From NCBI GenBank assembly GCA_027056465.1, contig JALUKS010000033.1:1-39954 (forward strand): a stretch of DNA of 39,954 bases, written 5' to 3'. The DNA is from Sulfurimonas sp. GTDB taxonomy: Bacteria; Campylobacterota; Campylobacteria; Campylobacterales; Sulfurimonadaceae. Below are positions 28,898 through 39,310 of the stretch, one piece after another; position 1 is the first letter of the stretch, and each line of letters starts with the position of its first letter. The notes beneath the pieces were generated by a model that worked only from the letters and a program-made list of their open reading frames with translations, was not told the origin of the DNA and searched no databases. The position numbers and the translations under genes are program-made.

Positions 28898-29592
28898 GAC
28901 TTGTCGGTTTAGACATTTTTCGTGGGTATGCACTTTTACTCATGGTGATTTTTCATTTTTGTTTTGATCTTAATAACTTTCATTATATAGATTTCAATCT
29001 TATGTATGGTGCTTTCTGGCACTATTACCGTTATATTATCGTGAGTATGTTCGTTTTTGCTTCAGGTGTTAGTCTGCAAATCGCCTATAGAAAAGGGATT
29101 CAGAAAAACAAATTCCTTAAACGACTACTTATGTTAGGTTCAGCTTCCCTAGCTGTGAGCATAGGTAGTTATACTCAGTTTCCAAATACATGGATATATT
29201 TTGGTATATTACATTTTTTTCTTTTTGCCTCTGTAGCTGGAGTACTCTTTTTAAAGATTCCCAAAATTGCTTTATTAACAGCTCTCGCTATTATTGTAGG
29301 ATATAATCTACAACTTATCAATATGCACTGGCTATACAATCTTCTTCAAGCACCTCTACATCTTCCTATTAGATATACCGAAGATTTGGCAAATATTTTT
29401 CCATGGTTTGGCGTTTTTTTATTTGGAATTGTCTTTGGCTATTACAAACTAGCAGATAAATTCTTCGCTCTTAATATATTTACTAGAAAATCAAAATTTA
29501 ATATTGTTTTTTCTTATATTGGAAAGCATTCTTTATTGATTTATTTACTCCATCAACCTCTGTTTTTTGGGATTTTTTTACTTTTATTATGA
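28894..29592 (+). CDS. DUF1624-like integral membrane acyltransferase-related protein
   Basis: RLVGLDIFRGYALLLMVIFHFCFDLNNF start, several TM segments and C-terminal GKHSLLIYLLHQPL. Confidence 0.75.
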   Translation: MRLVGLDIFRGYALLLMVIFHFCFDLNNFHYIDFNLMYGAFWHYYRYIIVSMFVFASGVSLQIAYRKGIQKNKFLKRLLMLGSASLAVSIGSYTQFPNTWIYFGILHFFLFASVAGVLFLKIPKIALLTALAIIVGYNLQLINMHWLYNLLQAPLHLPIRYTEDLANIFPWFGVFLFGIVFGYYKLADKFFALNIFTRKSKFNIVFSYIGKHSLLIYLLHQPLFFGIFLLLL

Positions 29593-29716
29593 AATTTTGA
29601 TACACTTAGTTTATGAAAAATAATATCTATAATATCGAAATCTCATCGTATTGGAAGTTAATTTGAAAATTGCACGCTAGTTTTTAATTTTGGGATTATT
29701 ACAACAAGACTAGGGT

Positions 29717-29759
29717 TTCTTCTAAAAAAGTGTATTTACCTACACTTTTTTTAGAAGGA
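29717..29759. repeat. long AT-rich inverted repeat (hairpin), loop TTTACC
   Basis: TTCTTCTAAAAAAGTGTA (29717-29734), loop TTTACC, TACACTTTTTTTAGAAGGA (29741-29759); about 16 bp stem with one bulge. Confidence 0.75.
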
Positions 29760-29864
29760 ACAAAGAATTGGATATAGATTATACACAGGGATATTTTTTA
29801 GTAAACTAGAAGCATAGAGTAGATAATTTTAAGTGATTTTAATTGTTAATTGTCTTATTTCTAT

Positions 29865-29870
29865 TATAAT
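29865..29870 (+). promoter_or_regulatory. candidate -10 box TATAAT for the hemerythrin operon
   Basis: TATAAT 24 nt upstream of ATG 29895; no strong -35, as is common in Campylobacterota. Confidence 0.4.
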
Positions 29871-29894
29871 ATCAGAAATTATTAGAGAGAAAAT

Positions 29895-30335
29895 ATGAGT
29901 AGCATTAAAGAATACCTAACAAACGACCATAGAAAATGCGATGAAATTTTTGCAAAGATGGAAGAGGAAGCTGGTTCTTCTTTAGAGAGTGCTAGAACAT
30001 TAGCACAAGAGTTTGTAACAGATATGCAACACCATTTTGCGATGGAAGAGCAGGTGATGTTTCCAGAGTTTGAGAAAAAAACTGGTATGACTCAGGGTCC
30101 AACTGAAATGATGCGTCAAGAACATGCACAGATGCGTTCTCTTCTTTTACAGCTGATGAGTGCTATAGATGAAAAAAATAGTGATAGATTTTTTGGAACA
30201 AGTGAAACACTGATGATACTTCTTCAACAGCACAATATGAAAGAAGAACAGATGCTCTATCCTATGGCACAACAACATCTTAGTGCTGAGTCTGATCGTA
30301 TAGTGTCGACAATGGACTCTCTAATAGTAGAGTAG
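29895..30335 (+). CDS. hemerythrin-like (HHE) domain protein
   Basis: DHRKCDEIF, HHFAMEEQVMFPEFE, RQEHAQM and QQHNMKEEQMLYPM carry the expected H/E ligand pattern. Confidence 0.88.
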   Translation: MSSIKEYLTNDHRKCDEIFAKMEEEAGSSLESARTLAQEFVTDMQHHFAMEEQVMFPEFEKKTGMTQGPTEMMRQEHAQMRSLLLQLMSAIDEKNSDRFFGTSETLMILLQQHNMKEEQMLYPMAQQHLSAESDRIVSTMDSLIVE

Positions 30336-30345
30336 ATAAAAGTTT

Positions 30346-31644
30346 ATGAAACTTAATGGTTTATCAGTAGATCAAGCACCTCCAATAGCAGCACCGCTGC
30401 GTTTTTTCTTAACAGCACCTCTTTTTGGGATTATCGCTGGGATATTAATACTACTGAGTAATTCTCATACCTTGATGAGTCGTTATTCTGTCGATGCTAT
30501 TATAGTGACACATGCTATAACTATAGGAGTTTTTGCCTTTGTGATGTTTGGTGCATTAACCCAGATGTTGCCCGTTTTAGCAGGGGCAAAGATAGATAGA
30601 GTCAAAGGCATAACTTTTTTTTCTTACCTTATGCTCACTTCAGGGCTTTTAGCGATGATAATCGGACTAAAATTTTCCATAGAGGTACTCACAACATATG
30701 CTTATATCGGAATAGGATCAGGTTTTTTAACGATGGTAATTGCTATAGTTTATGCTATGCGAAATGTAAATAATTTTACAGCAACTATAAAAGGTATGCT
30801 AGCAAGTCTTCTTTTTGCTTTTTTTATTGGATGTATGGGGATTTTTTTACTTTATGAATATGCAACAAATAGTATTTCTCAATACCATTATTTGATAGCA
30901 GATATTCACAGTGTTTGGGCTATATTTGGTTTTGCTGGTCTTCTTATCATAGGGGTAGCATTTCAAGTACTTCCTATGTTTTATGTAGCTCCTAAATTTA
31001 AGCAGTTTTGTAAAAAAAGAGTTGTTTTGCTCATTAGTAGTGGTCTTCTGATATGGCTTTTCTTAAATCAATTTTATGAGCAGTACGAACTCGTTGCCAA
31101 GATATGGATAGCACTTTTCTTCTGGGCATTTGCGACAACTGTATGGCTGAAGTTTAACAAGCGAAAACGCCCAATAAGTGATGTTACAGTGTGGTACTGG
31201 AGAGCTTCTAGTATATTTTTAACACTAGGATCATTTCTTTGGATATTTGATGAGTTTTTTAAACATGAGTATATAGTAATGGTAGGTATACTTATAGGGG
31301 GTGGCTTTATCCTCTCTATCATGATAGGTATGCTCTATAAAATACTTCCATTCTTAGTATGGTTTCATCTCAATGCGATGGGTTACATGAAGATACCAAC
31401 GATAAATGAGATGATAGATAAGGGATTAGCAAAAGTACAGTTTACACTTCTTATGCTCTCTCTTATCGGGTTTATATTCGCATTTTATATACCGCAACTT
31501 TTAGCAGTTTCTGCAATTTATTTTATTATTAGCATGGCATTACTAGAGTATAATATTTTAGGACCGCTATTTATATACAGAGCAACAAAAAAGAAAAAAC
31601 CTGATTTTGATATGAGTGTATTTAATATGGAAGGAGTAAAGTAG
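30346..31644 (+). CDS. polytopic membrane protein with conserved His positions (NnrS / haem-copper-oxidase-I-like)
   Basis: About 12 hydrophobic segments; in-membrane His in IVTHAITIGVFAFVMFGALTQMLPVLAG, ADIHSVWAIFGFAG and LPFLVWFHLNAMG. Confidence 0.6.
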   Translation: MKLNGLSVDQAPPIAAPLRFFLTAPLFGIIAGILILLSNSHTLMSRYSVDAIIVTHAITIGVFAFVMFGALTQMLPVLAGAKIDRVKGITFFSYLMLTSGLLAMIIGLKFSIEVLTTYAYIGIGSGFLTMVIAIVYAMRNVNNFTATIKGMLASLLFAFFIGCMGIFLLYEYATNSISQYHYLIADIHSVWAIFGFAGLLIIGVAFQVLPMFYVAPKFKQFCKKRVVLLISSGLLIWLFLNQFYEQYELVAKIWIALFFWAFATTVWLKFNKRKRPISDVTVWYWRASSIFLTLGSFLWIFDEFFKHEYIVMVGILIGGGFILSIMIGMLYKILPFLVWFHLNAMGYMKIPTINEMIDKGLAKVQFTLLMLSLIGFIFAFYIPQLLAVSAIYFIISMALLEYNILGPLFIYRATKKKKPDFDMSVFNMEGVK

Positions 31645-31645
31645 A

Positions 31646-32167
31646 ATGAAAACAAACAATGTTATTTTGATAGGGTTTATGGGTGTAGGTAAGGGCAGTA
31701 TTGCTCGTGAAGTAATTCAAAACTCAAAGTATATGACTATAGATACAGATGATCTCATAGAGTCTATGGAAAATAGAAAAATAAAAACTGTTTTTGAAGA
31801 GGAGGGTGAGGCCTATTTTCGCAAATTAGAGAAAAATGTAGCAAAATGGCTAGAGTCAAGTGTGCAAAATACACTCATATCTACAGGTGGTGGTTTTTAT
31901 AAACAGGCAAATCTCAAAAAAATAGGTATAATTGTACTTCTCGATTCTCCTTTTGATGCGATTATTAAACGTATCAAAAAGCATCCCAATGCAGCAAAAA
32001 AGTTGAAAAAAAGACCACTTTTAGCTGACTTGAAAAAAGCAAAAGAACTCTATGATGCACGTCGTCCTGAGTACTTAAAACTGGCAGATATCGTTATAGA
32101 TGTTACAGATAAAAGTGCAGAGACCTGCTCAAAAGAACTTCTTAAAAAGGTAAAAAAATATGTTTAA
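31646..32167 (+). CDS. aroK: shikimate kinase
   Basis: VILIGFMGVGKGSIARE, TIDTDDLIE and STGGGFY motifs. Confidence 0.92.
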   Translation: MKTNNVILIGFMGVGKGSIAREVIQNSKYMTIDTDDLIESMENRKIKTVFEEEGEAYFRKLEKNVAKWLESSVQNTLISTGGGFYKQANLKKIGIIVLLDSPFDAIIKRIKKHPNAAKKLKKRPLLADLKKAKELYDARRPEYLKLADIVIDVTDKSAETCSKELLKKVKKYV

Positions 32168-32588
32168 AAAAATAGTTACTGCACTCCTTCTAAGTGCTTC
32201 ACTCTTCGGTGCGCAATTACATTGGGCAAAAGATTATCAGTCAGGTATGGCTCAAGCAAAAAAAGAGCATAAACCTGTTCTCTTTGTTATCTCAAGTCAC
32301 TCATGTAAATACTGTTTAATGCTAGATAGTAAAACACTAAAAGATAAAAAAGTGGCTCAAGTGCTTAACAAAAGTTTTGTTATTATTCGTTCATGGACAG
32401 ATAAAAGAGATTACATCCCTGATGCCTTAGCACAGCATACACCAGGATTACCAGGAATTTGGTTTTTATTACCAAATGGCGAACCTATGTTTCAACCTCT
32501 CCTTGGCTATGCACAAAAAGCATATTTTTTAAAGGTACTTACTGTTGTTAAAAAAGAGTTCAACACAATAAAAAAGGGTAAAAAATAA
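32160..32588 (+). CDS. secreted thioredoxin-fold protein
   Basis: Signal peptide; PVLFVISSHSCKYCLMLD (CxxC) and PGLPGIWFLLPNGEP. Confidence 0.85.
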   Translation: MFKKIVTALLLSASLFGAQLHWAKDYQSGMAQAKKEHKPVLFVISSHSCKYCLMLDSKTLKDKKVAQVLNKSFVIIRSWTDKRDYIPDALAQHTPGLPGIWFLLPNGEPMFQPLLGYAQKAYFLKVLTVVKKEFNTIKKGKK

Positions 32589-33880
32589 TGATATTTATAG
32601 ATGTAAATGATAAAAATTTCGATAAAAGTTTTCAAGAGCTACTGAGTCGTGGCAAGATGGATATAGCACAGGTAAGTAGTATCGTTGGTGGGATTATCTC
32701 CGAAATTCAAGAGAGAAAAAATGATGCCCTTAAAGAGCATATAGCAAAGTTTGACAACTGGACACCAGCAAATGATGATGATTTAAAAATATCTACAGAG
32801 TCAATGAGTAAGGCTTATGATGTTTTAGAACCAAAACTTAAAGCTTCTCTTCACCTCGCATATGAGCGTATTAAAGCGTATCATGAAAAACAGAAGCCAA
32901 AGTCTTGGTTTGATACTGAAGATAATGGAACTATTTTAGGGCAGAAAGTGACTGCTGTAGATAGTGCAGGACTTTATATACCAGGAGGAAAAGCAGCTTA
33001 TCCCTCTTCTCTTCTTATGAATGTTATTCCTGCACAAGTTGCAGGTGTAGAAAATATCGTGGTTTGTACACCAACACCAGATAATGAACCAAATGAACTA
33101 CTTTTAGCTGCTTGTCACCTTTGTGGCGTTTCACAAGTCTATAAAGTAGGTGGTGCGAGTGCTATAGCTGCTATGGCTTATGGAACTGAGACTATTCCTA
33201 AAGTGGATGTGATTACAGGGCCAGGAAATATCTTCGTAGCTACTGCAAAAAAGATGGTTTTTGGTGAAGTAAATATTGATATGATTGCAGGACCTAGCGA
33301 GATAGGTGTCTTAGCTGATGATAGTGCAAACGCCAATCACTTAGCGATAGATTTACTCTCTCAAGCAGAGCATGATGAGATGGCAAGTTCTATTCTTATT
33401 ACACCATCACAGAAGTTAGCTGATGCCGTGAAAATAGAGATAGAAAAGTGGCTTGTTACACTTCCTCGTCAAGAGATTGCTCGTAAGAGTATCGAAGAAC
33501 GCGGTGCTATCATCGTTACTGCAGATATGGATGAAGCGATTAAACTTATGAACGAGATTGCCCCTGAGCATTTAGAAGTGGCAACGCTGAGTCCATTTGA
33601 GCTTCTTCCTCTCATCAAGCATGCAGGTGCTATATTTTTAGGACACAATACTCCTGAAGCTATCGGTGACTATGTAGCAGGACCAAATCACACTCTCCCA
33701 ACAGGAGGAACAGCGAAGTTCTACTCACCACTCGGTGTTGAAAACTTTATGAAGAAGAGTTCTATCATCTCTTTTAGTAAAAAAGCGATTAATGAGATAG
33801 GTGAAGAGTGTGCTTTGATAGCAAATACAGAGGGATTAACAGCACATGAACAATCCGTAAGAGTACGTTTAAATTCTTAA
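32588..33880 (+). CDS. hisD: histidinol dehydrogenase
   Basis: YIPGGKAAYPSSLLMNVIPAQVAGV, KVDVITGPGNIFVATAKK and GPNHTLPTGGTAKF motifs. Confidence 0.97.
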   Translation: MIFIDVNDKNFDKSFQELLSRGKMDIAQVSSIVGGIISEIQERKNDALKEHIAKFDNWTPANDDDLKISTESMSKAYDVLEPKLKASLHLAYERIKAYHEKQKPKSWFDTEDNGTILGQKVTAVDSAGLYIPGGKAAYPSSLLMNVIPAQVAGVENIVVCTPTPDNEPNELLLAACHLCGVSQVYKVGGASAIAAMAYGTETIPKVDVITGPGNIFVATAKKMVFGEVNIDMIAGPSEIGVLADDSANANHLAIDLLSQAEHDEMASSILITPSQKLADAVKIEIEKWLVTLPRQEIARKSIEERGAIIVTADMDEAIKLMNEIAPEHLEVATLSPFELLPLIKHAGAIFLGHNTPEAIGDYVAGPNHTLPTGGTAKFYSPLGVENFMKKSSIISFSKKAINEIGEECALIANTEGLTAHEQSVRVRLNS

Positions 33881-33944
33881 GTATTAAAAGCAATTAATGA
33901 TGTTATCACCAACAAGCCTAAAGTCAGAGAAGAAAGAAAAAGAG

Positions 33945-35627
33945 ATGAAGCTAAAAAAAATACCCTACGGACTCAGTGATTTTAAAAGAATAAAAACAGA
34001 GAATTTTTACTATATAGATAAGACGAAATATATAGAAGAGATAGAGATTGAATCAAGTTTTTTGTATTTTCTTCGTCCTAGAAGATTTGGTAAATCTTTG
34101 GTAGTAAATATGCTGTTAGCCTATTATAATATCTCTTATAAAGATGAATTTGAAGCAATATTTGCAGATACTTATATTTTGGATAATCCAACAGAAGAAA
34201 AAAGTAAATACTACTGTATGAAGTTTGATTTTTCTGCTGTTGATATTACTGATTATAAAAATAGTTTTAAAAATAACCTTACAACAACACTGAAAAAATT
34301 TGTAGAACAATACAAGATAGATTTTACAATAGATGCTAATAAAAACCCAATAGATATGTTACATGAGTTGTTAAGTGTATGTCAAAGTTTAAAATATCCT
34401 CTTTATATTTTCATAGACGAATACGATAACTTCGTAAATAAACTTTTTGTAAGTGATATCGAAGATTACAAAGGTTTAGTAACAGACAAAGAAGCTTTTT
34501 ATAAAGAGTTCTTTACCATGTTAAAAGTAGGAACAAGCGATAACGATAGCCCCATAAGAAAGATGTTTATCACAGGAGTAAGTCCTTTAGCCCTGTTTGA
34601 TGTAACAAGTGGAAGTAACATTGGTTCAAATGTATCAAGTAGTTATAGACTCAATGCTTTAGTTGGTGTAACAAAAGAAGAGCTTATAACTATGATAGAG
34701 TATTATGGTTTAAGTGAGCAAAAAGAGCATATTATCAAAAGATGTGATGAGTGGTATGATAGTTATAGATTTAATGAAGATATATCTTACACTATCTACA
34801 ACTCAGATATGGTACTTTACTATCTAAAAAGTTTGATATATAATAATAGAGAACCAAAAGAGCTAATAGATGTCAATGTAAGAACAGACTACTCAAAACT
34901 CAAATATCTCGTTTACACTAATAAAAAGCTAAACGGTAATTTTAATCTACTCAACCAACTCATTCAAGGTGAAAAGGTTATGATACTCAATCTAAAAGAT
35001 AACTTTAGTGCCTTTGAAATGACAAAAGAGAGTAACTTTGAATCTTTACTCTTTGCATTAGGATTTGTCACAATGGAAAAGTATGGCATAGCGTTAAAGC
35101 TTTTCATACCAAATCAAACCATTAAAAAAATAGTAGCAGATTTTATATCAAGTGCTTTTGAGGATATTGAGTTTAATTTTAAAATAAACACTTTTAATAG
35201 AAAAATATTTGAGTTTGCTAACACTAAAAACCTAGAACTCTTTACCTACCTAAACGAACAAGTAAAAGCCCAGTCTGTAGTAAGAGACTACATCCAAGGA
35301 GAGAGCTTTTTAAAAGGTTTTTTAGTAGCATACTTCTCACTCAATAATCTCTATGAAGTCTATACAGAAAAAGAGTTAAACAAAGGCTTTGCAGATATAA
35401 CACTTAACCCTATCAGTGATGAAGTTCCCTATGGTGCTATAATAGAACTCAAATATATCTCAAGAAGCAATTATACAGACAAAAAGAGAGATGAACTCAT
35501 AACACAAGCAAAAAAACAACTCAAACAGTATGACCCAAAAACTATAAAACACTTTAGAGATAAACCATTTGCTAAGATAGTGTTGGTTTATAGTGGGTGG
35601 GAGATGGTATATTGTGAAGAGGTATGA
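33945..35627 (+). CDS. AAA-ATPase-like / PD-(D/E)XK nuclease superfamily protein
   Basis: IPYGLSDFKRIKTENFYYIDKTKYI, RPRRFGKSLVV and LYIFIDEYDNFVN; C-terminal GAIIELKYI...LITQAKKQLKQY resembles a PD-(D/E)XK core. Start at 33945 preferred over 33897. Confidence 0.85.
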   Translation: MKLKKIPYGLSDFKRIKTENFYYIDKTKYIEEIEIESSFLYFLRPRRFGKSLVVNMLLAYYNISYKDEFEAIFADTYILDNPTEEKSKYYCMKFDFSAVDITDYKNSFKNNLTTTLKKFVEQYKIDFTIDANKNPIDMLHELLSVCQSLKYPLYIFIDEYDNFVNKLFVSDIEDYKGLVTDKEAFYKEFFTMLKVGTSDNDSPIRKMFITGVSPLALFDVTSGSNIGSNVSSSYRLNALVGVTKEELITMIEYYGLSEQKEHIIKRCDEWYDSYRFNEDISYTIYNSDMVLYYLKSLIYNNREPKELIDVNVRTDYSKLKYLVYTNKKLNGNFNLLNQLIQGEKVMILNLKDNFSAFEMTKESNFESLLFALGFVTMEKYGIALKLFIPNQTIKKIVADFISSAFEDIEFNFKINTFNRKIFEFANTKNLELFTYLNEQVKAQSVVRDYIQGESFLKGFLVAYFSLNNLYEVYTEKELNKGFADITLNPISDEVPYGAIIELKYISRSNYTDKKRDELITQAKKQLKQYDPKTIKHFRDKPFAKIVLVYSGWEMVYCEEV

Positions 35628-35641
35628 AAATTATCTATATA

Positions 35642-36151
35642 TTATTTCATTCCTGCCCAAAACATTCTTATCCAAAGGCCAAATGAGCTTGTATATCCAA
35701 CTTCGCTAAAAACCAGTTTTTTATCTTTATCATAAATGAAAGTTGTTGGAAATATATGGACATTGAAGTGTTTAGCGAGGCTACTATCTTTGTCGTTTAT
35801 CACTTTAAATGTTAAGCCCCTCTTCTTTAAATAGTTCTGTATCTCATAGTCAGTTCCAGAATTTACCGCTACTGTTATAACATTATAGTAGTGAGAGAGT
35901 CTCTCTATATTGTCAGCTTCTGCTTTACAAACAGGACACCAAGTTCCCCAAAAATGAAGTATGAGAGGTTTGTCATGAGGAACAGTATAAGTTGAAGCAT
36001 CTACAAGTCTATGTGTTGTAAGCGTGAGTTTTTCTTTATTGAGTGTTTGTGCTTTGTAAAGACTTATGACATTAGAAAATAGACCGATAAAAAGTATAAA
36101 AAATAAAATCTCTTTTGCATAGTGCTTAATTTTTTTTGTAAATATTGGCAT
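35642..36151 (-). CDS. TlpA/DsbE-like thiol-disulfide oxidoreductase
   Basis: N-terminal TM; PLILHFWGTWCPVCKAEADNIERLS. Confidence 0.9.
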   Translation of the reverse strand: MPIFTKKIKHYAKEILFFILFIGLFSNVISLYKAQTLNKEKLTLTTHRLVDASTYTVPHDKPLILHFWGTWCPVCKAEADNIERLSHYYNVITVAVNSGTDYEIQNYLKKRGLTFKVINDKDSSLAKHFNVHIFPTTFIYDKDKKLVFSEVGYTSSFGLWIRMFWAGMK

Positions 36152-36219
36152 TTATAAATCCTTTACTATTATTGTAATCAAACAAAGTAACAATATAGTT
36201 ATCGTAAATATTAGGTATA

Positions 36220-37344
36220 ATGATAGAAAAGGTATTTACTTTGCATAAAAAAGAGAACACATGTCATAATATATTAGTTGTAGATGATGTAAAAGAAAAT
36301 GTACTTTTAGTAGATAAGATTCTTAAAAAGGCAGGTTACACTGTTTTTACAGCTAGGGATGGACTTGCTGCACTGCGTTGTGTGAATGAAAAGCAGGTGG
36401 ATTTAGTTTTGCTTGATATAATGATGCCAGTCATGAGTGGTATAGAAGTCTGTAGATACTTAAAGATAGAACCTGAGACAGCTTCTATCCCTGTCATATT
36501 TTTAACAGCTAATGCTGATAATGACACACTAACAAAAGCTTACAGTGTTGGTGCTAGTGATTACATCAGGAAACCTTTTTTCAAAGAAGAGCTATTAGCA
36601 CGTGTAACAAGCAGACTACAATTAAGAGATTATGAACTTAACTTAGAAAAAAAAGTTGCAGAAAGAACCTTAGAGATAGAGACCACTCAAGTACAACTTA
36701 TGAATGTTCTTGGAACAATTGCAGAAGGACATTCAATTGAAACACAGTCCCATGTTAAGCGTGTGTCAGATTTTACTTTTAGGCTTGCAACACTTTATGG
36801 AATGGAGTTAAAAGAAGCAAAACTTTTAAAAGATGCAGCAGCCCTTCATGATATAGGTAAATTAGGTATTAGTGATGATATTCTCCATAAAAAAGGTTCT
36901 TTGAGTACATCAGAGTTTAAGCAGATTCAAAAACATCCTGAGATAGGTGCGAAGATGCTTGAACACTCTAATTTACCTCTTTTTAAAGCAGCTAAAATTG
37001 TAGCATTCGAGCATCATGAAAAGTATGATGGCTCTGGGTATCCAACAGGATTAAAAGGTAAAAATATTCACATATATGGTCGTATAGTTGCTATTGCTGA
37101 TGTCTTTGATGCACTTTCATACTCTCGATCATATAAGAAAGGATGGAGTAAAGAAGATATATTTATGTACTTTAATGATATGAAAGGCAAACACTTTGAT
37201 CCTATCTTAATAGATATATTTTTCAAACATGTAAATGAGTTTTTAGATATTTATAATATTCAAATTAAAGTTGATGAGCTAGAAAAGAGTTTAAACAGTA
37301 AAAAACGAGGAAAGATTATGGAATGGCTACTTAGAAAGCTTTAA
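36220..37344 (+). CDS. response regulator with HD-GYP phosphodiesterase domain
   Basis: REC: ILVVDDVKEN and LLDIMMPVMSGIEV. HD-GYP: LHDIGKLGI and HHEKYDGSGYPTGLKG. Confidence 0.95.
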   Translation: MIEKVFTLHKKENTCHNILVVDDVKENVLLVDKILKKAGYTVFTARDGLAALRCVNEKQVDLVLLDIMMPVMSGIEVCRYLKIEPETASIPVIFLTANADNDTLTKAYSVGASDYIRKPFFKEELLARVTSRLQLRDYELNLEKKVAERTLEIETTQVQLMNVLGTIAEGHSIETQSHVKRVSDFTFRLATLYGMELKEAKLLKDAAALHDIGKLGISDDILHKKGSLSTSEFKQIQKHPEIGAKMLEHSNLPLFKAAKIVAFEHHEKYDGSGYPTGLKGKNIHIYGRIVAIADVFDALSYSRSYKKGWSKEDIFMYFNDMKGKHFDPILIDIFFKHVNEFLDIYNIQIKVDELEKSLNSKKRGKIMEWLLRKL

Positions 37345-37378
37345 TCTTCCTAAGTAGATGAAGAGAAAGAGTAAAAAC

Positions 37379-39265
37379 TTACTCTATCTCAGCATCGATA
37401 ACGTCTTCGTCATCCTTCTTTTTCTTAGCATCTGCTTCAGCTTTTGCTGGGTCTTGCTCTTGTTTATACATCTCTTCTGCCATTTTGTGTGCAGCTTCTG
37501 TAAGAGCTTTTACTTTCTCTTCGATTTGCTCTTTTGTAGCTGACTCATCTTTGAGAGTCTCTTTGAGGTCTGCTACAGCAGTTTCGATTTTTGCTTTCTC
37601 TTCAGCTTCAAGTTTATCACCCATCTCTTCTACAGATTTTTCAGTCTGAACGATAAGTGCATCTGCTTGATTTTTAAGATCAACTAATGCTTTTCTCTCT
37701 TCATCAGCAGCTTTATTCTCTTCTGCATCTTGAACCATTTTGTTAATCTCTTCTTCACTTAGTCCAGATGATCCAGAGATTGTGATTGACTGAGATTTAC
37801 CAGTTCCTTTGTCCGTTGAGCTAACAGTTAAGATACCATTTGCATCGATGTCAAAAGTTACTTCGATTTGTGGCACACCACGTGGTGCTGCTGGGATGTC
37901 ACCAAGTTCAAAAAGACCAAGTGATTTGTTATCTTTAGCAAACTCACGCTCACCTTGACCAACAGAGATAGAAACAGCTGGTTGGTTGTCTTCAGCAGTT
38001 GAGAATACTTGAGATTTTTTAACAGGAATCGTAGTTCCTTTTTCAATAATCTTAGTCATAACACCACCTAAAGTCTCAATCCCAAGTGAAAGTGGAGTAA
38101 CATCAAGTAAAAGAACATCTTTTACATCACCTCTTAAAACACCACCTTGAATAGCAGCACCTGCAGCAACAACTTCATCAGGGTTTACACCTTTGTTAAG
38201 GTCTTTTCCACCGAAGTACTTAGAAACAGCTTCTTGAGCAGCTGGAACACGAGTAGAACCACCAACCATGATAATCTCTTTGATTTCATTGTTATCTAAG
38301 TCAGACTCTTTCATAGCAGTTTTGATGTGAGTAATTGTCTCATCAATTAAACCACTAATCATACCCTCAAATTTTGCACGAGTAAGTTTTACAACTAAGT
38401 GTTGTGGTCCAGCTTCTGTCATAGTGATAAACGGTAAGTTAATCTCTGTTTCAGTTGCACTTGAAAGCTCTTTTTTTGCATTTTCAGCAGAGTCTTTTAA
38501 ACGTTGTAATGCCATCTTATCATTTTTAAGCTCAATTCCGTGAGAGTTTTTGAACTCATCATTTAAGAAGTCAACGATTTTATTATCGAAGTCATCACCA
38601 CCGAGGAATGCGTTACCATCAGTTGAAAGAACTTCAAAAGTACCATCAGAGATCTCAAGAGTTGTTACATCAAATGTACCACCACCAAGGTCATAAACAA
38701 GTACATTTTCTTCAGATTTACTCTCTAAACCATAAGCAAGTGCAGAAGCAGTTGGCTCATTGATAATACGAAGAACATTAAGTCCTGCGATTGTACCAGC
38801 ATCTTTTGTCGCTTTACGTTGTGCATCATTGAAGTATGCAGGAACTGTAATAACAGCATCAGTTACTTTCCCACCGATGTAAGCTTCAGCGTCTTCTTTT
38901 AGTTTTGTAAGGATTTTCGCAGAAATCTCTTGTGGAGTATATACTTTACCAGCAACATCAACACAAGCAGCACCATCTTTATCAACTATTTTATAAGTTA
39001 CTTTATCGTGAGCTGCTTTTGCATTCTCCTCATTCATCATAAGACCCATAATTCTCTTAATAGAAGAGATAGTCTTCTCTGGGTTTGTGATAGCTTGGCG
39101 TTTAGCAGGATCTCCAACTAGAACATCACCTTTATCTGTAAATGCTACAACTGATGGAGTAGTGTTTTTACCCTCTGCATTAGGGATGATTTTCGCTTCA
39201 CCACCTTCGTAAACTGCTACACATGAATTCGTTGTTCCTAAATCTATTCCAATTACTTTTGACAT
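37379..39265 (-). CDS. dnaK: molecular chaperone DnaK
   Basis: [29 protein letters not shown] and [12 protein letters not shown] motifs. Confidence 0.98.
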   Translation of the reverse strand: MSKVIGIDLGTTNSCVAVYEGGEAKIIPNAEGKNTTPSVVAFTDKGDVLVGDPAKRQAITNPEKTISSIKRIMGLMMNEENAKAAHDKVTYKIVDKDGAACVDVAGKVYTPQEISAKILTKLKEDAEAYIGGKVTDAVITVPAYFNDAQRKATKDAGTIAGLNVLRIINEPTASALAYGLESKSEENVLVYDLGGGTFDVTTLEISDGTFEVLSTDGNAFLGGDDFDNKIVDFLNDEFKNSHGIELKNDKMALQRLKDSAENAKKELSSATETEINLPFITMTEAGPQHLVVKLTRAKFEGMISGLIDETITHIKTAMKESDLDNNEIKEIIMVGGSTRVPAAQEAVSKYFGGKDLNKGVNPDEVVAAGAAIQGGVLRGDVKDVLLLDVTPLSLGIETLGGVMTKIIEKGTTIPVKKSQVFSTAEDNQPAVSISVGQGEREFAKDNKSLGLFELGDIPAAPRGVPQIEVTFDIDANGILTVSSTDKGTGKSQSITISGSSGLSEEEINKMVQDAEENKAADEERKALVDLKNQADALIVQTEKSVEEMGDKLEAEEKAKIETAVADLKETLKDESATKEQIEEKVKALTEAAHKMAEEMYKQEQDPAKAEADAKKKKDDEDVIDAEIE

Positions 39266-39310
39266 ATTATTTCCTTAATTTGTATTTTGTATTATTTATT
39301 TTTTAAAACA

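Noticed and set aside
32160-32588. Possible cytochrome c maturation or Sox cluster with the TlpA-like gene at 35642
   Set aside because: The two thioredoxin-fold genes are separated by hisD and an accessory gene and no other maturation genes are present.
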